DNA of 64,000 bases from Pseudomonas reactans. Lineage in GTDB: Bacteria; Pseudomonadota; Gammaproteobacteria; Pseudomonadales; Pseudomonadaceae. The notes under the pieces were generated by a model that saw nothing but the letters and a program-made list of their open reading frames with translations, searched no databases and was not told where the DNA came from. Numbering within the stretch: the first letter of the stretch is position 1; each line of letters begins with the position of its first letter. Below are positions 16,095 through 25,161 of this stretch, piece after piece. The stretch spans positions 67,372 to 131,371 of the forward strand of contig NZ_JACAPG010000025.1 of assembly GCF_013385825.1 (NCBI RefSeq), written 5' to 3'. Position numbers and translations under genes: made by a program.

Positions 16095-17198
16095 TCAGGC
16101 GGCAGCGCGCAGTGGGCGGGCCACGGCAACACCGTCGGTGTCGAACAGATGGCAGTGCGCCGGGTCCAGGTGCAGGTGCAGCGTCTCGCCGTACTGGCTG
16201 GCCATGTCGCCACGGATTCGCATGGTCAGCGGCTCGCCATTGGCGGTGTTGACGTGGCAGAAGGTGTCGCTGCCCAGGCGCTCGCCGACGTCGGCGGTGA
16301 CCGTCAGAGTCGTCTGGCCTGGAGAGGCGATTTCCAAGTGTTCCGGACGAATGCCCAGGGTCACGGCGCTGCCCACGCTCAGGGTGGCGCCACTCAGCGG
16401 CAGGTTGATCAACGTGCCCGCGTCCAACTGCACTTCGCAGCTTTGGCTTTCAACACGGGTGACTTTGCCCTTGAGGAAACCCATCTTCGGCGTGCCGAGG
16501 AAACCCGCCACAAACAGGTTGGCTGGCTGGTGATACAGCTCCAGCGGCGAGCCGACCTGCTCGATACGGCCACTGTTCAGCACGACCACTTTGTCGGCCA
16601 GGGTCATCGCCTCCACCTGGTCGTGGGTCACGTAGATCATCGTCGCTTGCAGCTCTTTATGCAGGCGCGCCAGTTCCAGGCGCATCTGTACGCGCAGGGC
16701 AGCGTCGAGGTTGGACAGCGGTTCGTCGAACAGGAAGATCTTCGGGTTACGCACAATCGCGCGGCCGATGGCAACACGCTGGCGCTGGCCGCCGGACAGC
16801 TGCTTGGGCTTGCGCTCCAGCAGCGGGCCCAGTTCCAGGATGCGCGCCGCTTCGCTGACCTTGCTCTCTACCAGCTTCTTGTCGACACCGGCCAGGTCCA
16901 GGGCAAACGACATGTTCTTGCGCACGCTCATGTGCGGGTACAGCGCGTAGGTCTGGAACACCATCGCCAGGTCACGCTTGGCCGGGGTCACTTCGGTGAT
17001 ATCGCGGCCATCCAGTTCGATGGTGCCTTCGCTGACTTCTTCCAGGCCGGCGATCAGGCGCAGCAGGGTGGATTTGCCGCAGCCCGACGGGCCGACGAAC
17101 ACCACGAACTCCTTGTCGTTCACTTCAAGGTCGATGCCCTTGATGATGGAAAAGCCTTCGAAGCCTTTTTGCAGATTCTTGATTTTCAGGTTGGCCAT
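16095..17198 (-). CDS. mtlK: ABC transporter ATP-binding protein for polyols
   Basis: A 367-residue CUT1-type ATPase: Walker A GPSGCGKST at 36-44, Q-loop in MVFQTYALYPHM, signature LSGGQRQRVAIGRA, Walker B IFLFDEP, switch His in YVTHDQ. A C-terminal TOBE-type regulatory region follows (about 240-367), ending in HCHLFDTDGVAV. It powers MtlFG import of mannitol, sorbitol and arabitol. It is spaced 22 bases from mtlG and 18 from mtlD. Confidence 0.95.
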   Translation of the reverse strand: MANLKIKNLQKGFEGFSIIKGIDLEVNDKEFVVFVGPSGCGKSTLLRLIAGLEEVSEGTIELDGRDITEVTPAKRDLAMVFQTYALYPHMSVRKNMSFALDLAGVDKKLVESKVSEAARILELGPLLERKPKQLSGGQRQRVAIGRAIVRNPKIFLFDEPLSNLDAALRVQMRLELARLHKELQATMIYVTHDQVEAMTLADKVVVLNSGRIEQVGSPLELYHQPANLFVAGFLGTPKMGFLKGKVTRVESQSCEVQLDAGTLINLPLSGATLSVGSAVTLGIRPEHLEIASPGQTTLTVTADVGERLGSDTFCHVNTANGEPLTMRIRGDMASQYGETLHLHLDPAHCHLFDTDGVAVARPLRAAA

Positions 17199-17220
17199 GA
17201 TGAGCCTCCGCTAGGAATTA

Positions 17221-18051
<831 letters not shown>

Positions 18052-18061
18052 GGCGCGGCCC

Positions 18062-18952
18062 TCAAGGCTTGTCAGTCAGGTTTTTGCCGATCATCCGCAC
18101 CAGGATGATCGCCGCGATGTTGGCGATGACCACGGCAATCAAGCCGCCGGCCGAGGCCATGCCCACGTCGAACTGCACCAGCGCCTGGTTGTAGATCAGG
18201 TAGGCGAGGTTGGTCGAGGCGTAGCCGGGGCCACCGTTGGTGGTGGTGAAGATCTCGGCGAATACCGAGAGCAAAAAGATCGTCTCGATCATCACCACCA
18301 CGGCAATCGGGCGGGCCAGGTGGGGCAGGGTCAGGTGCCAGAAGATCGCGATGGCGCCGGCACCGTCCAGGCGCGCGGCTTCTTTTTGTTCCTGGTCGAG
18401 GGACTGCATGGCGGTCATCAGCAGCAGGATGGCGAACGGGAGCCATTGCCACGACACGATGATGATGATCGACAGCAACGGATAGTGCGCCAGCCAGTCC
18501 ACGGGTTCTGCGCCGAAGAACTTCCACACGGCAGCGAGAATCCCCGAGACCGGGTGGAAAATCAGGTTCTTCCAGATCAGCGCGCCCACGGTGGGCATGA
18601 TGAAGAACGGCGAAATCAGCAACACTCGCACCAAGCCACGGCCGAAGAACTCACTGGCCTCCAGCAGGGCGCTGATCAGCACACCGAACACCACGCTGAT
18701 CAGCAACACGCTGCCCACCAGCAACAAGGTATTGGTGGCGCCGGGCAGGAAGCCCGAATCGGTGATGAAATAGGTAAAGTTTTCCAGCCCCACGAACTGG
18801 TTTTCGCCGGGGTAGAGCAGGTTGTAGCGGATCAGCGAAAAGTACAGGGTCATGCCCAATGGCACGATCATCCACAGCAGCAACAGGGCGACTGAGGGGC
18901 TGACAAGGAACCAGCCGGGGTTGGCCAGGCGGTTTTTGGCGGGTGTATTCAT
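18062..18952 (-). CDS. mtlF: ABC transporter inner-membrane permease, first subunit
   Basis: A 296-residue MalF-type permease with a hydrophobic first segment (WFLVSPSVALLLLWMIVP) and an EAA loop EAARLDGAGAIAIFWHLTLPHL near 190-215. ATG 18952 is chosen; an in-frame TTG lies three codons upstream and neither has a strong ribosome site. A REP doublet occupies most of the gap to mtlE. Confidence 0.92.
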   Translation of the reverse strand: MNTPAKNRLANPGWFLVSPSVALLLLWMIVPLGMTLYFSLIRYNLLYPGENQFVGLENFTYFITDSGFLPGATNTLLLVGSVLLISVVFGVLISALLEASEFFGRGLVRVLLISPFFIMPTVGALIWKNLIFHPVSGILAAVWKFFGAEPVDWLAHYPLLSIIIIVSWQWLPFAILLLMTAMQSLDQEQKEAARLDGAGAIAIFWHLTLPHLARPIAVVVMIETIFLLSVFAEIFTTTNGGPGYASTNLAYLIYNQALVQFDVGMASAGGLIAVVIANIAAIILVRMIGKNLTDKP

Positions 18953-18990
18953 GGTAATCAAGACCGATTAGAGGCAGGTGCGCAAAACCC

Positions 18991-19078
18991 CTGTAGGAGC
19001 GAGCTTGCTCGCGAAGGCATTCCAGGCCCAGTGCGGCTTCGGATGTACCTTTTTCGCGAGCAAGCTCGCTCCTACAGG
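18991..19078. repeat. REP doublet inside the mtl operon (mtlE/mtlF)
   Basis: Arms CTGTAGGAGCGAGCTTGCTC and its inverse GAGCAAGCTCGCTCCTACAG. It begins 38 bases before the mtlF ATG and ends 9 bases past the mtlE stop. In ABC operons a hairpin here often stabilises the binding-protein message so that it is made in excess. Confidence 0.92.
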
Positions 19079-19087
19079 TCAGGGAGG

Positions 19088-20398
19088 TTACTTGGGATAA
19101 CCGGCCCGCTTCATTTCACGCTCGGTGGTGGTCTGCGCGGCGGTCAGTGCAGCATCCACCGTTTGTTGACCAGTCAGTGCACCCGAGAAGAACTTGCCGA
19201 CCTGGGTCCCAATCGCCTGGAACTCAGGAATGGTCACCAACTGGATACCGACATACGGCACCGGCTTGAGCGTCGGTTTGGTCGGGTCCGCGACTTTCAG
19301 CGATTCCAGGGTCACCTTGGCAAACGGCGCGGCCTTCATGTACTCGTCGCTGTAGGTCGACTTGCGCGTGCCTGGCGGTACGTTGGCGATGCCATCGGTC
19401 TTGGCGACCAATGCACCGTACTCCTTGGAGGTCGCCCAACTGGTGAACACCTTGGCGGCGTCCTTGGCCTTGGAGCTGGTCGGGATCGCCAGGCTCCAGG
19501 AGTACAGCCACGAAGTGCCCTTGTCGGTCTTCTCATGAGGAGCAAAGGTGAAACCGACGTGGTCAGCCACTTTGCTCTGGGTCTTGTCGGTGACGAACGA
19601 GCCGGCCACGCTGGCGTCGACCCAGATCGCGCACTTGCCGCTGTTGAACAGCGCCAGGTTTTCGTTGAAACCGTTGCTGGAAGCACCCGGCGGGCCGGAT
19701 TTCTTCATGTTGTCGACGTAGAAGTTCAGCGCGTCTTTCCATTCTGGACCGTTGAATTCCGGCTGCCACTTTTCATCGAACCAGCGCGCACCGTAGCCGT
19801 TGGCCAGGGTGGTGATCAGCGCCATGTTCTCGCCCCAACCGGCTTTGCCGCGCAGGCACAGGCCGTATTGCTCTTTGGTTTTGTCGGTGAGTTTGCTGGC
19901 GAATTCGCCAATCTGGGTCCAGGTCGGATGCTCAGGCATGGTCAGCCCGGCGTCCTTGAACAGGTCGGTGCGGTAATAGGTGATCGAGCTTTCGGCGTAG
20001 AACGGCAGGGCGTACAGCGAGCCTTTGACAGACAAACCGTCACGCACCGAAGGGAATACATCATCGAGGTCGTAAGACGCCGGCAGGTCCTTCATCGGTT
20101 CCAGCCAACCTTTGGCGCCCCACAGTGCAGCTTCGTACATGCCGATGGTCAACACGTCGAACTGCCCACCCTGGGTGGCGATGTCGGTGGTGAGGCGTTG
20201 GCGCAGCACGTTTTCTTCGAGCACCACCCAGTTCAGCTTGATCTCCGGATGCTCGGTCTCGAAGGTTTTCGAGAGCTTCTGCATGCGGATCATGTCGCTG
20301 TTATTGACGGTGGCAATGGTGAGGGTTTGCGCGCCAAGGCTGACGGCGCTGAGGGTCATGCAAGAAAAGGCAATCAGAGCTTTTGCTGTGAACTTCAT
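19088..20398 (-). CDS. mtlE: Periplasmic polyol-binding protein
   Basis: A 436-residue extracellular solute-binding protein of the sugar family. The signal peptide runs MKFTAKALIAFSCMTLSAVS to about LGAQ; the mature protein starts near TLTIATVNNSDMIRMQKL and contains the GLCLRGKAGWGENM and WDASVAGSF-type ligand region. It delivers mannitol, sorbitol or arabitol to MtlFG. The ATG at 20398 has GGAG about 8 bases upstream. It is the first gene of the operon, with a long untranslated leader. Confidence 0.94.
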   Translation of the reverse strand: MKFTAKALIAFSCMTLSAVSLGAQTLTIATVNNSDMIRMQKLSKTFETEHPEIKLNWVVLEENVLRQRLTTDIATQGGQFDVLTIGMYEAALWGAKGWLEPMKDLPASYDLDDVFPSVRDGLSVKGSLYALPFYAESSITYYRTDLFKDAGLTMPEHPTWTQIGEFASKLTDKTKEQYGLCLRGKAGWGENMALITTLANGYGARWFDEKWQPEFNGPEWKDALNFYVDNMKKSGPPGASSNGFNENLALFNSGKCAIWVDASVAGSFVTDKTQSKVADHVGFTFAPHEKTDKGTSWLYSWSLAIPTSSKAKDAAKVFTSWATSKEYGALVAKTDGIANVPPGTRKSTYSDEYMKAAPFAKVTLESLKVADPTKPTLKPVPYVGIQLVTIPEFQAIGTQVGKFFSGALTGQQTVDAALTAAQTTTEREMKRAGYPK

Positions 20399-20443
20399 CG
20401 CGCACTCCATTTCCGCGCCCAGGGGGCTACAGAAGGACGGTTA

Positions 20444-20451
20444 TTGTTGTT
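20444..20451 (-). promoter_or_regulatory. Crc/Hfq (CA) motif in the mtlE leader
   Basis: On the minus strand the sequence is AACAACAA, a perfect AANAANAA inside the longer ACAACAACAATAA, 46 bases before the mtlE ATG. Crc/Hfq repress sugar-alcohol uptake through such motifs in Pseudomonas. Confidence 0.6.
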
Positions 20452-20489
20452 GTGTCTTCCTACAGGGAGTCAGGAAGAGTGTGCGGTTG

Positions 20490-20518
20490 ATTACAGCCTT
20501 GAAATGGCGATGTGACAA
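20490..20518 (-). promoter_or_regulatory. mtlE promoter, sigma70 type
   Basis: On the minus strand TTGTCA (20518-20513) and TGTAAT (20495-20490) are spaced by 17 bases; each differs from consensus at one position. The start would be near 20483, giving a leader of about 85 bases. Confidence 0.6.
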
Positions 20519-20528
20519 ATCCTTGGGC

Positions 20529-20556
20529 GCACTGGGACTGATACTTTTTTGCACTG
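20529..20556 (-). promoter_or_regulatory. Candidate MtlR binding half-sites
   Basis: CAGTGC occurs twice on the minus strand (20556-20551 and 20534-20529), 22 bases apart, i.e. about two helical turns. The nearer copy ends about 10 bases upstream of the -35 box. This is the spacing of paired half-sites for AraC-family activators. The link to MtlR is inference. Confidence 0.45.
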
Positions 20557-20601
20557 TGTGGTGATTGGCTGAAACGATTTATCCGGGAGCACGGTGATCC
20601 A

Positions 20602-20690
20602 CTGTAGGAGCTGGCTTGCCTGCGATGGCATCGACACGGTGCACCTGACACGCCGAGGTGTCTGCATCGCCGGCAAGCCGGCTCCTACAG
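20602..20690. repeat. REP doublet between mtlR and the mtl promoter
   Basis: Arms CTGTAGGAGCTGGCTTGCCT and inverse GGCAAGCCGGCTCCTACAG, immediately after the mtlR stop. The two arms differ slightly (CTGG versus CCGG), so they have drifted apart. It may end or trim the mtlR message. Confidence 0.9.
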
Positions 20691-20698
20691 AAAGCGGT

Positions 20699-21604
20699 TC
20701 AGGCCAGGTTCTGTTCGGTCAAACGCTGCACCGCAAGACGCCGGTAGTGGGAAGGCGTCATGCCCTTGAGTTGCTGAAAGCGTCGGTTGAAATTGGAAAT
20801 ATTGTTGAAGCCTGATTCAAAGCACACATCCGTCACGGCTTTATCGCCATCGGCCAGCAACTCGCAGGACTTGCTGATGCGCAGCCGATTGACGAATTCG
20901 ATAAAAGTACGCCCAGTCGCCTGCTTGAACACCCTTGAGAAATAGGTGGGCTTCATTCCCAGGTACTCCGCCACCTCTTCAAGCGGCAACTCCCGCGCGT
21001 AGTGGGCAAAAATATAGTCCACCGCGCGGTTGGTACGGTCGATGCTGTGTTCATCGGCCAGTTGCGGCGTAGTCACGCCGGAGAGCAGTTGGTAGTCCTC
21101 ACACGCACTTAACACTTCCAGCAGAATAAAGAAGTGCCCCAGGCGCGCCATGCCCTGGGTGTCCTCGATACGCTGCATCAAGGTCATGGCCTGGGCGATG
21201 GTTTTTTTGCAGCGGAATTCGATGCCGTACTGCGCGCGCTCCAGCAACGGCGCCAGGGTCTTGAGTTCGGCGAAGGTGTGGCTGCCTTGCTCGAACAGCT
21301 CATCAGTGAAATTCACTAGCATGTCACGCTTGGGCACCACCTCGTTTTCCTCCACCTGGCTGATCCAGTTGTGGGGCAGGTTGGGGCCCGTGAGAAACAG
21401 GCTTTCCGGGTAAAAGTTGCCGATGTAGTCGCCGATGAACACCTTGCCGGAACTGGCCACGATCAGGTGCAGCTCATATTCCTTGTGGAAGTGCCAGCGC
21501 ACCAGCGGGCAGGGGAAACCGTGCTGGCGATAGATGATGGACAGACCGTTGTGGTCGTCCATCAACTCGTAGGAAGGGTCGGTAATTCGCGTTGCTCGGG
21601 TCAT
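20699..21604 (-). CDS. mtlR: AraC-family activator of the mannitol operon
   Basis: A 301-residue regulator. Residues 1-150 form a cupin-like sensing domain (WHFHKEYELHLIVASSG), and the C-terminus has two helix-turn-helix motifs: LPLEEVAEYLGMKPTYFSRVFKQATG and AVTDVCFESGFNNISNFNRRFQQLKG with the GMTPSHYR end. Its position directly upstream of mtlE on the same strand matches P. fluorescens MtlR, which activates mtlEFGKDYZ with mannitol, sorbitol or arabitol. Confidence 0.94.
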   Translation of the reverse strand: MTRATRITDPSYELMDDHNGLSIIYRQHGFPCPLVRWHFHKEYELHLIVASSGKVFIGDYIGNFYPESLFLTGPNLPHNWISQVEENEVVPKRDMLVNFTDELFEQGSHTFAELKTLAPLLERAQYGIEFRCKKTIAQAMTLMQRIEDTQGMARLGHFFILLEVLSACEDYQLLSGVTTPQLADEHSIDRTNRAVDYIFAHYARELPLEEVAEYLGMKPTYFSRVFKQATGRTFIEFVNRLRISKSCELLADGDKAVTDVCFESGFNNISNFNRRFQQLKGMTPSHYRRLAVQRLTEQNLA

Positions 21605-21676
21605 GTTGCCGTCGCTTTTTTGTGGTTGCTGCGTAGGATAATGCCCCGTCGCGCGCGCCCTCGCCAGCGCTGGTGT

Positions 21677-22972
21677 TTATAGGCTGCGGTTTTTCGCCTC
21701 GATCCACTGGGACATGTACTGCGTACTTTTATGCGCATGGTGGCGCAGCATGCTGCCGGTGAAGTTGTCCCGGCGGTGGGCAGCCAGGTTGCCGCGACAG
21801 TGTTCCAGGCACGCCACCAACGCCGGCCCGTGGGTGGCCTCGTTGTAGCGTCGGGCCAGCAACCGGCGGCCGTCTTCCTGGGCCTGGGTCCAACGTTCAC
21901 GATCCTGATACAGCGCCACGGCGGCGGCTGCCAGGGCGGGGGCGCTGTGTTCGATCATGCCGGGCCACGGCTGATCATCACCCATGGCTTCGGCACCGAT
22001 GGGCGTGGTGATGTTCGGTGTACCGCAGAGCATCGCGTCCGCCAGTTTGCCCTTGATACCGGCACCGAAGCGCAGGGGCGCCAGGCAGATACGCGCGGCG
22101 GTCATGACTTGCAGGGCATCTTCGGCCCAATTCATCACATGAAAACCCTGCGCCGGGTTGTGCAATGCCGTGGCCTTGGGCGGGGTATAGGACCCGTAGA
22201 TATGCAACTGCGCGCCCGGCAATTGCTGGCGGATCAACGGCCACAGGCTGTTTTTCATCCATAACACCGCATCCCAGTTGGGCGCGTGGCGGAAGTTGCC
22301 GATGCTGAGGAAGTGCGCACGGTCTTCAAACGGCACGAAGGGCTCGGTCGGCGGCTGCAACATCAGCGGGCACCAGTGGAGCAGGGCGGCGGGTACCTTG
22401 AATTGCTCGGTGAGCAGTTGCGCTTCCACGTCCGAGATCATCAGGCTGATGTCACAGCGGTAGATCGCTGCAATTTCGCGCTTGGCGATGTCCGTATCGG
22501 CCATCAGCTGGAATTCATCATCCAGCGCCGGCGCGAACAGTGCGCGGAAATCCTCGCTGTGGGGATGGGCTTTGAGGTGATCCTTCAGACGTTGCTGGCG
22601 CGCGTCGCGCAGACTCTGCAGGTCGCAGGTTTCCAGCACCCGCAGGGCATCGGGACAGTGCTTCTCGACACGCCAGCCGAACTGTTCCTCCATCATGAAA
22701 CGGTCGAACAGCACGATATCCGGCACCAGTTCGCGAATAAAATCATCGAAGCTGCTGTTATTCAGTTCGATAGCGCATTCGGTGATGCCCAACGCAGGCA
22801 AATCGGCCTTGTGCTCGCCGACGGTGGCGGGACTGCTGAAGGTGATATCCCAACCTTGTGTAAGAAAGCTCTCAAGGATTTGCATCATATGCCCGCCGGC
22901 AGCCGAGGAACGGGGTTCCGGCCAGACGTATCCAATGACCAGGACTTTGGTGGCAGGGGCATTCATCGACAT
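21677..22972 (-). CDS. GT-B glycosyltransferase, family 4 type
   Basis: A 431-residue protein. The N-terminal domain begins VLVIGYVWPEPRSSAAGGHMMQ, the Gly-rich donor/acceptor loop of GT4-type enzymes; the C-terminal domain holds FLSIGNFRHAPNWDAV and CLAPLRFGAGIKGKLADAMLCGTP, with the nucleotide-sugar EX7E-like region near GAEAMG. It would transfer a sugar to a glycan or lipid; donor and acceptor are unknown and no polysaccharide cluster surrounds it. An AAGGAA ribosome site precedes the ATG at 22972. Divergent from tpx. Confidence 0.82.
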   Translation of the reverse strand: MSMNAPATKVLVIGYVWPEPRSSAAGGHMMQILESFLTQGWDITFSSPATVGEHKADLPALGITECAIELNNSSFDDFIRELVPDIVLFDRFMMEEQFGWRVEKHCPDALRVLETCDLQSLRDARQQRLKDHLKAHPHSEDFRALFAPALDDEFQLMADTDIAKREIAAIYRCDISLMISDVEAQLLTEQFKVPAALLHWCPLMLQPPTEPFVPFEDRAHFLSIGNFRHAPNWDAVLWMKNSLWPLIRQQLPGAQLHIYGSYTPPKATALHNPAQGFHVMNWAEDALQVMTAARICLAPLRFGAGIKGKLADAMLCGTPNITTPIGAEAMGDDQPWPGMIEHSAPALAAAAVALYQDRERWTQAQEDGRRLLARRYNEATHGPALVACLEHCRGNLAAHRRDNFTGSMLRHHAHKSTQYMSQWIEAKNRSL

Positions 22973-23124
22973 CGTTTTCCTTGAAGGGCAGGGCGCAAAG
23001 CGCGCAATTAAACCATAACCGACGACATGACAATTTATGTTTGGCGGTAGGTAGCGAACGTACTTTGTGGTTAACTTCGGCCTCTCGAATTCGTTAAACC
23101 CAAATCAGCATAAGGATTCCGTTC

Positions 23125-23625
23125 ATGGCTCAAGTCACCCTTCGTGGTAACCCTGTCCAGGTTGAAGGCGAATTGCCGAAAACCGGTTCCACCGCTCCTG
23201 AGTTCAGCCTTGTTGCTGTCGACCTGTCAGAAGCGTCCCTGGAAACCTTCGCCGGCAAGCGCAAGGTTCTGAACATCTTCCCAAGCGTTGACACCCCGAC
23301 CTGCGCCACCTCGGTACGCAAGTTCAACGCCCAGGCCAACGACCTGAGCAACACCGTCGTGCTGTGCATCTCCTCTGACCTGCCGTTTGCCCAGAAGCGT
23401 TTCTGCGGCACCGAAGGCCTGGACAATGTGCTGAGCCTGTCGGACTTCCGCAACGCCGACTTCGCGGTCGACTACGGCGTTTCGCTGGCCGACGGCCCTC
23501 TGCAAGGCCTGACCGCCCGCGCCGTGGTGGTATTGGACGAGAACAACAACGTGCTGCACAGCGAACTGGTGTCAGAAATCGGCCAAGAGCCGAACTACGA
23601 AGCAGCCTTGGCTGTTTTGAAGTAA
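23125..23625 (+). CDS. tpx: Thiol peroxidase
   Basis: A 166-residue atypical 2-Cys peroxiredoxin that reduces peroxides with thioredoxin. The peroxidatic Cys60 lies in FPSVDTPTCATSVRKFN and the resolving Cys94 in RFCGTEGL, with the usual spacing. The length equals the family norm. It has an AAGGA ribosome site and its own terminator at 23678, so it is a single-gene unit. Confidence 0.96.
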   Translation: MAQVTLRGNPVQVEGELPKTGSTAPEFSLVAVDLSEASLETFAGKRKVLNIFPSVDTPTCATSVRKFNAQANDLSNTVVLCISSDLPFAQKRFCGTEGLDNVLSLSDFRNADFAVDYGVSLADGPLQGLTARAVVVLDENNNVLHSELVSEIGQEPNYEAALAVLK

Positions 23626-23677
23626 CTGTTTCGGTACGTTACTGTCGTTTTGCAGTAACACGCTTGATGCATGATTG

Positions 23678-23708
23678 CGGCCTGGCCTAGTCCAGGCCGT
23701 TTTTATTT
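23678..23708 (+). terminator. tpx terminator
   Basis: CGGCCTGG and CCAGGCCG form an 8-bp stem with loop CCTAGT, followed by TTTTTATTT. Lies 53 bases after the tpx stop. Confidence 0.92.
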
Positions 23709-23856
23709 GTGGTTCAGTTGCTTAGCGAAACGGCCGATGAACTAAGGTCAGAAGTTAAAAGTTGTAAGCCCAAGGTAAATAGCCGGTAAAGGCGCTTTTC
23801 TAAATGCGCCCCAGTGCTTATCTTTCAGCCTCCCAAAGAAGAAGCTCTCGCGCCCA

Positions 23857-25161
23857 ATGGTTGATCACTCCATGCAATCCTCCCCCCGTAAGTCCCGCCG
23901 CTGGCTGTTCGGCCTGCTTGTGCTGCTGGTTATCGCCGGCCTGTGCTGGAAATTCTGGCCCGCCAGCCACAAGGATGCCGCCGCGCAGGCGCCAGCCGGA
24001 CGTGCCGGCAAGTCGGGGATGATGCGCCCGGGTTTCGGTGGCTCTACCGGCCCGGTGCCAGTGCGTGTGGCGCCTGCGGTGCTAGGCGAGTTCCCGGTGT
24101 ACTACAAGGCCTTGGGCACGGTCACCGCACTCAATACCATCAATGTGCGCAGCCGGGTGGGCGGCGAGCTGGTGAAGATCGCCTTTGAAGAGGGGCAGAT
24201 GGTCAAGGCTGGCGACCTGCTCGCCGAGATCGACCCGCGCAGTTACCAGAACGCCTTGCTCCAGGCCCAGGGCACGCTGATGCAGAACCAGGCCCAGCTG
24301 AAAAACGCCCAGGTCGACGTGCAGCGTTATCGCGACCTGTATGCCCAGGACAGCATCGCCAAGCAGACTCTGGACACCGCCGAAGCGCTGGTCCTGCAAT
24401 ACCAGGGCACGGTCAAGACCAACCAAGGCGCGGTGGATGACGCCAAGCTCAACCTCGAATTCACCAAGATCCGCGCGCCGATCAGCGGCCGCGTCGGCCT
24501 GCGCCAGGTGGACGTCGGCAACCTGGTAGCAGCCAACGACACCACGTTCCTCGCCGTGATCACTCAGACCCAGCCAATCAGCGTGGCCTTCACCTTGCCG
24601 GAGAACACCCTGGAAACCGTGCTCACCCGCTACCACGCCGGCAACAAGCTGCCCGTGGAAGCCTGGGACCGTGGCGATGTGAAACAGCAGGCCGTCGGCG
24701 TGCTGCAGAGCCTGGACAACCAGATCGACGTCACCACCGGTACTCTGAAATTCAAGGCACGTTTCGATAACAAGGACCAGGCACTGTTCCCGAACCAGTT
24801 CGTCAACGTGCACCTGCTGGCCGACACCCTGCATAACGTGGTGCTGGCGCCGTCGGCGGCGATCCAGTTCGGCAACTCCGGTACCTTTGTCTATGTGCTC
24901 GACGGCGATAAGAAGGTCAAGGTGCAGCCGCTGGTGGTGGGGGATACCGATGGCGACAACACCGTGATCAAAGAAGGCCTCAAGGCCGGCGATCGCGTGG
25001 TGCTGGAAGGCACCGACCGCTTGAAGGATGGCAGCGAGATCGAAGTGGTCAACGACAGCAGTGAAGTGCCAACCACGCCGACTGAACACCTGCAAGGCAA
25101 GCCCGCGGCGAAAGGGGAGACCGGCACCACTGCCGGCAAGGCGCAAAAGGTCGGTTCATGA
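23857..25161 (+). CDS. muxA: RND efflux periplasmic adaptor (MuxA/MdtA)
   Basis: A 434-residue membrane-fusion protein. It has an N-terminal anchor (RRWLFGLLVLLVIAGLCW), then a lipoyl half (NVRSRVGGELVKIAFEEGQMVKAGD), an alpha-hairpin (about 125-190), the second lipoyl half with FTKIRAPISGRVGLRQVDVG, and a beta-barrel and membrane-proximal domain ending near GSEIEVV. It joins the inner pump MuxB/MuxC to the outer-membrane channel. The stop overlaps the muxB start (ATGA). The ATG at 23857 is kept, though one at 23872 is possible. There is no local regulator gene. Confidence 0.92.
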   Translation: MVDHSMQSSPRKSRRWLFGLLVLLVIAGLCWKFWPASHKDAAAQAPAGRAGKSGMMRPGFGGSTGPVPVRVAPAVLGEFPVYYKALGTVTALNTINVRSRVGGELVKIAFEEGQMVKAGDLLAEIDPRSYQNALLQAQGTLMQNQAQLKNAQVDVQRYRDLYAQDSIAKQTLDTAEALVLQYQGTVKTNQGAVDDAKLNLEFTKIRAPISGRVGLRQVDVGNLVAANDTTFLAVITQTQPISVAFTLPENTLETVLTRYHAGNKLPVEAWDRGDVKQQAVGVLQSLDNQIDVTTGTLKFKARFDNKDQALFPNQFVNVHLLADTLHNVVLAPSAAIQFGNSGTFVYVLDGDKKVKVQPLVVGDTDGDNTVIKEGLKAGDRVVLEGTDRLKDGSEIEVVNDSSEVPTTPTEHLQGKPAAKGETGTTAGKAQKVGS

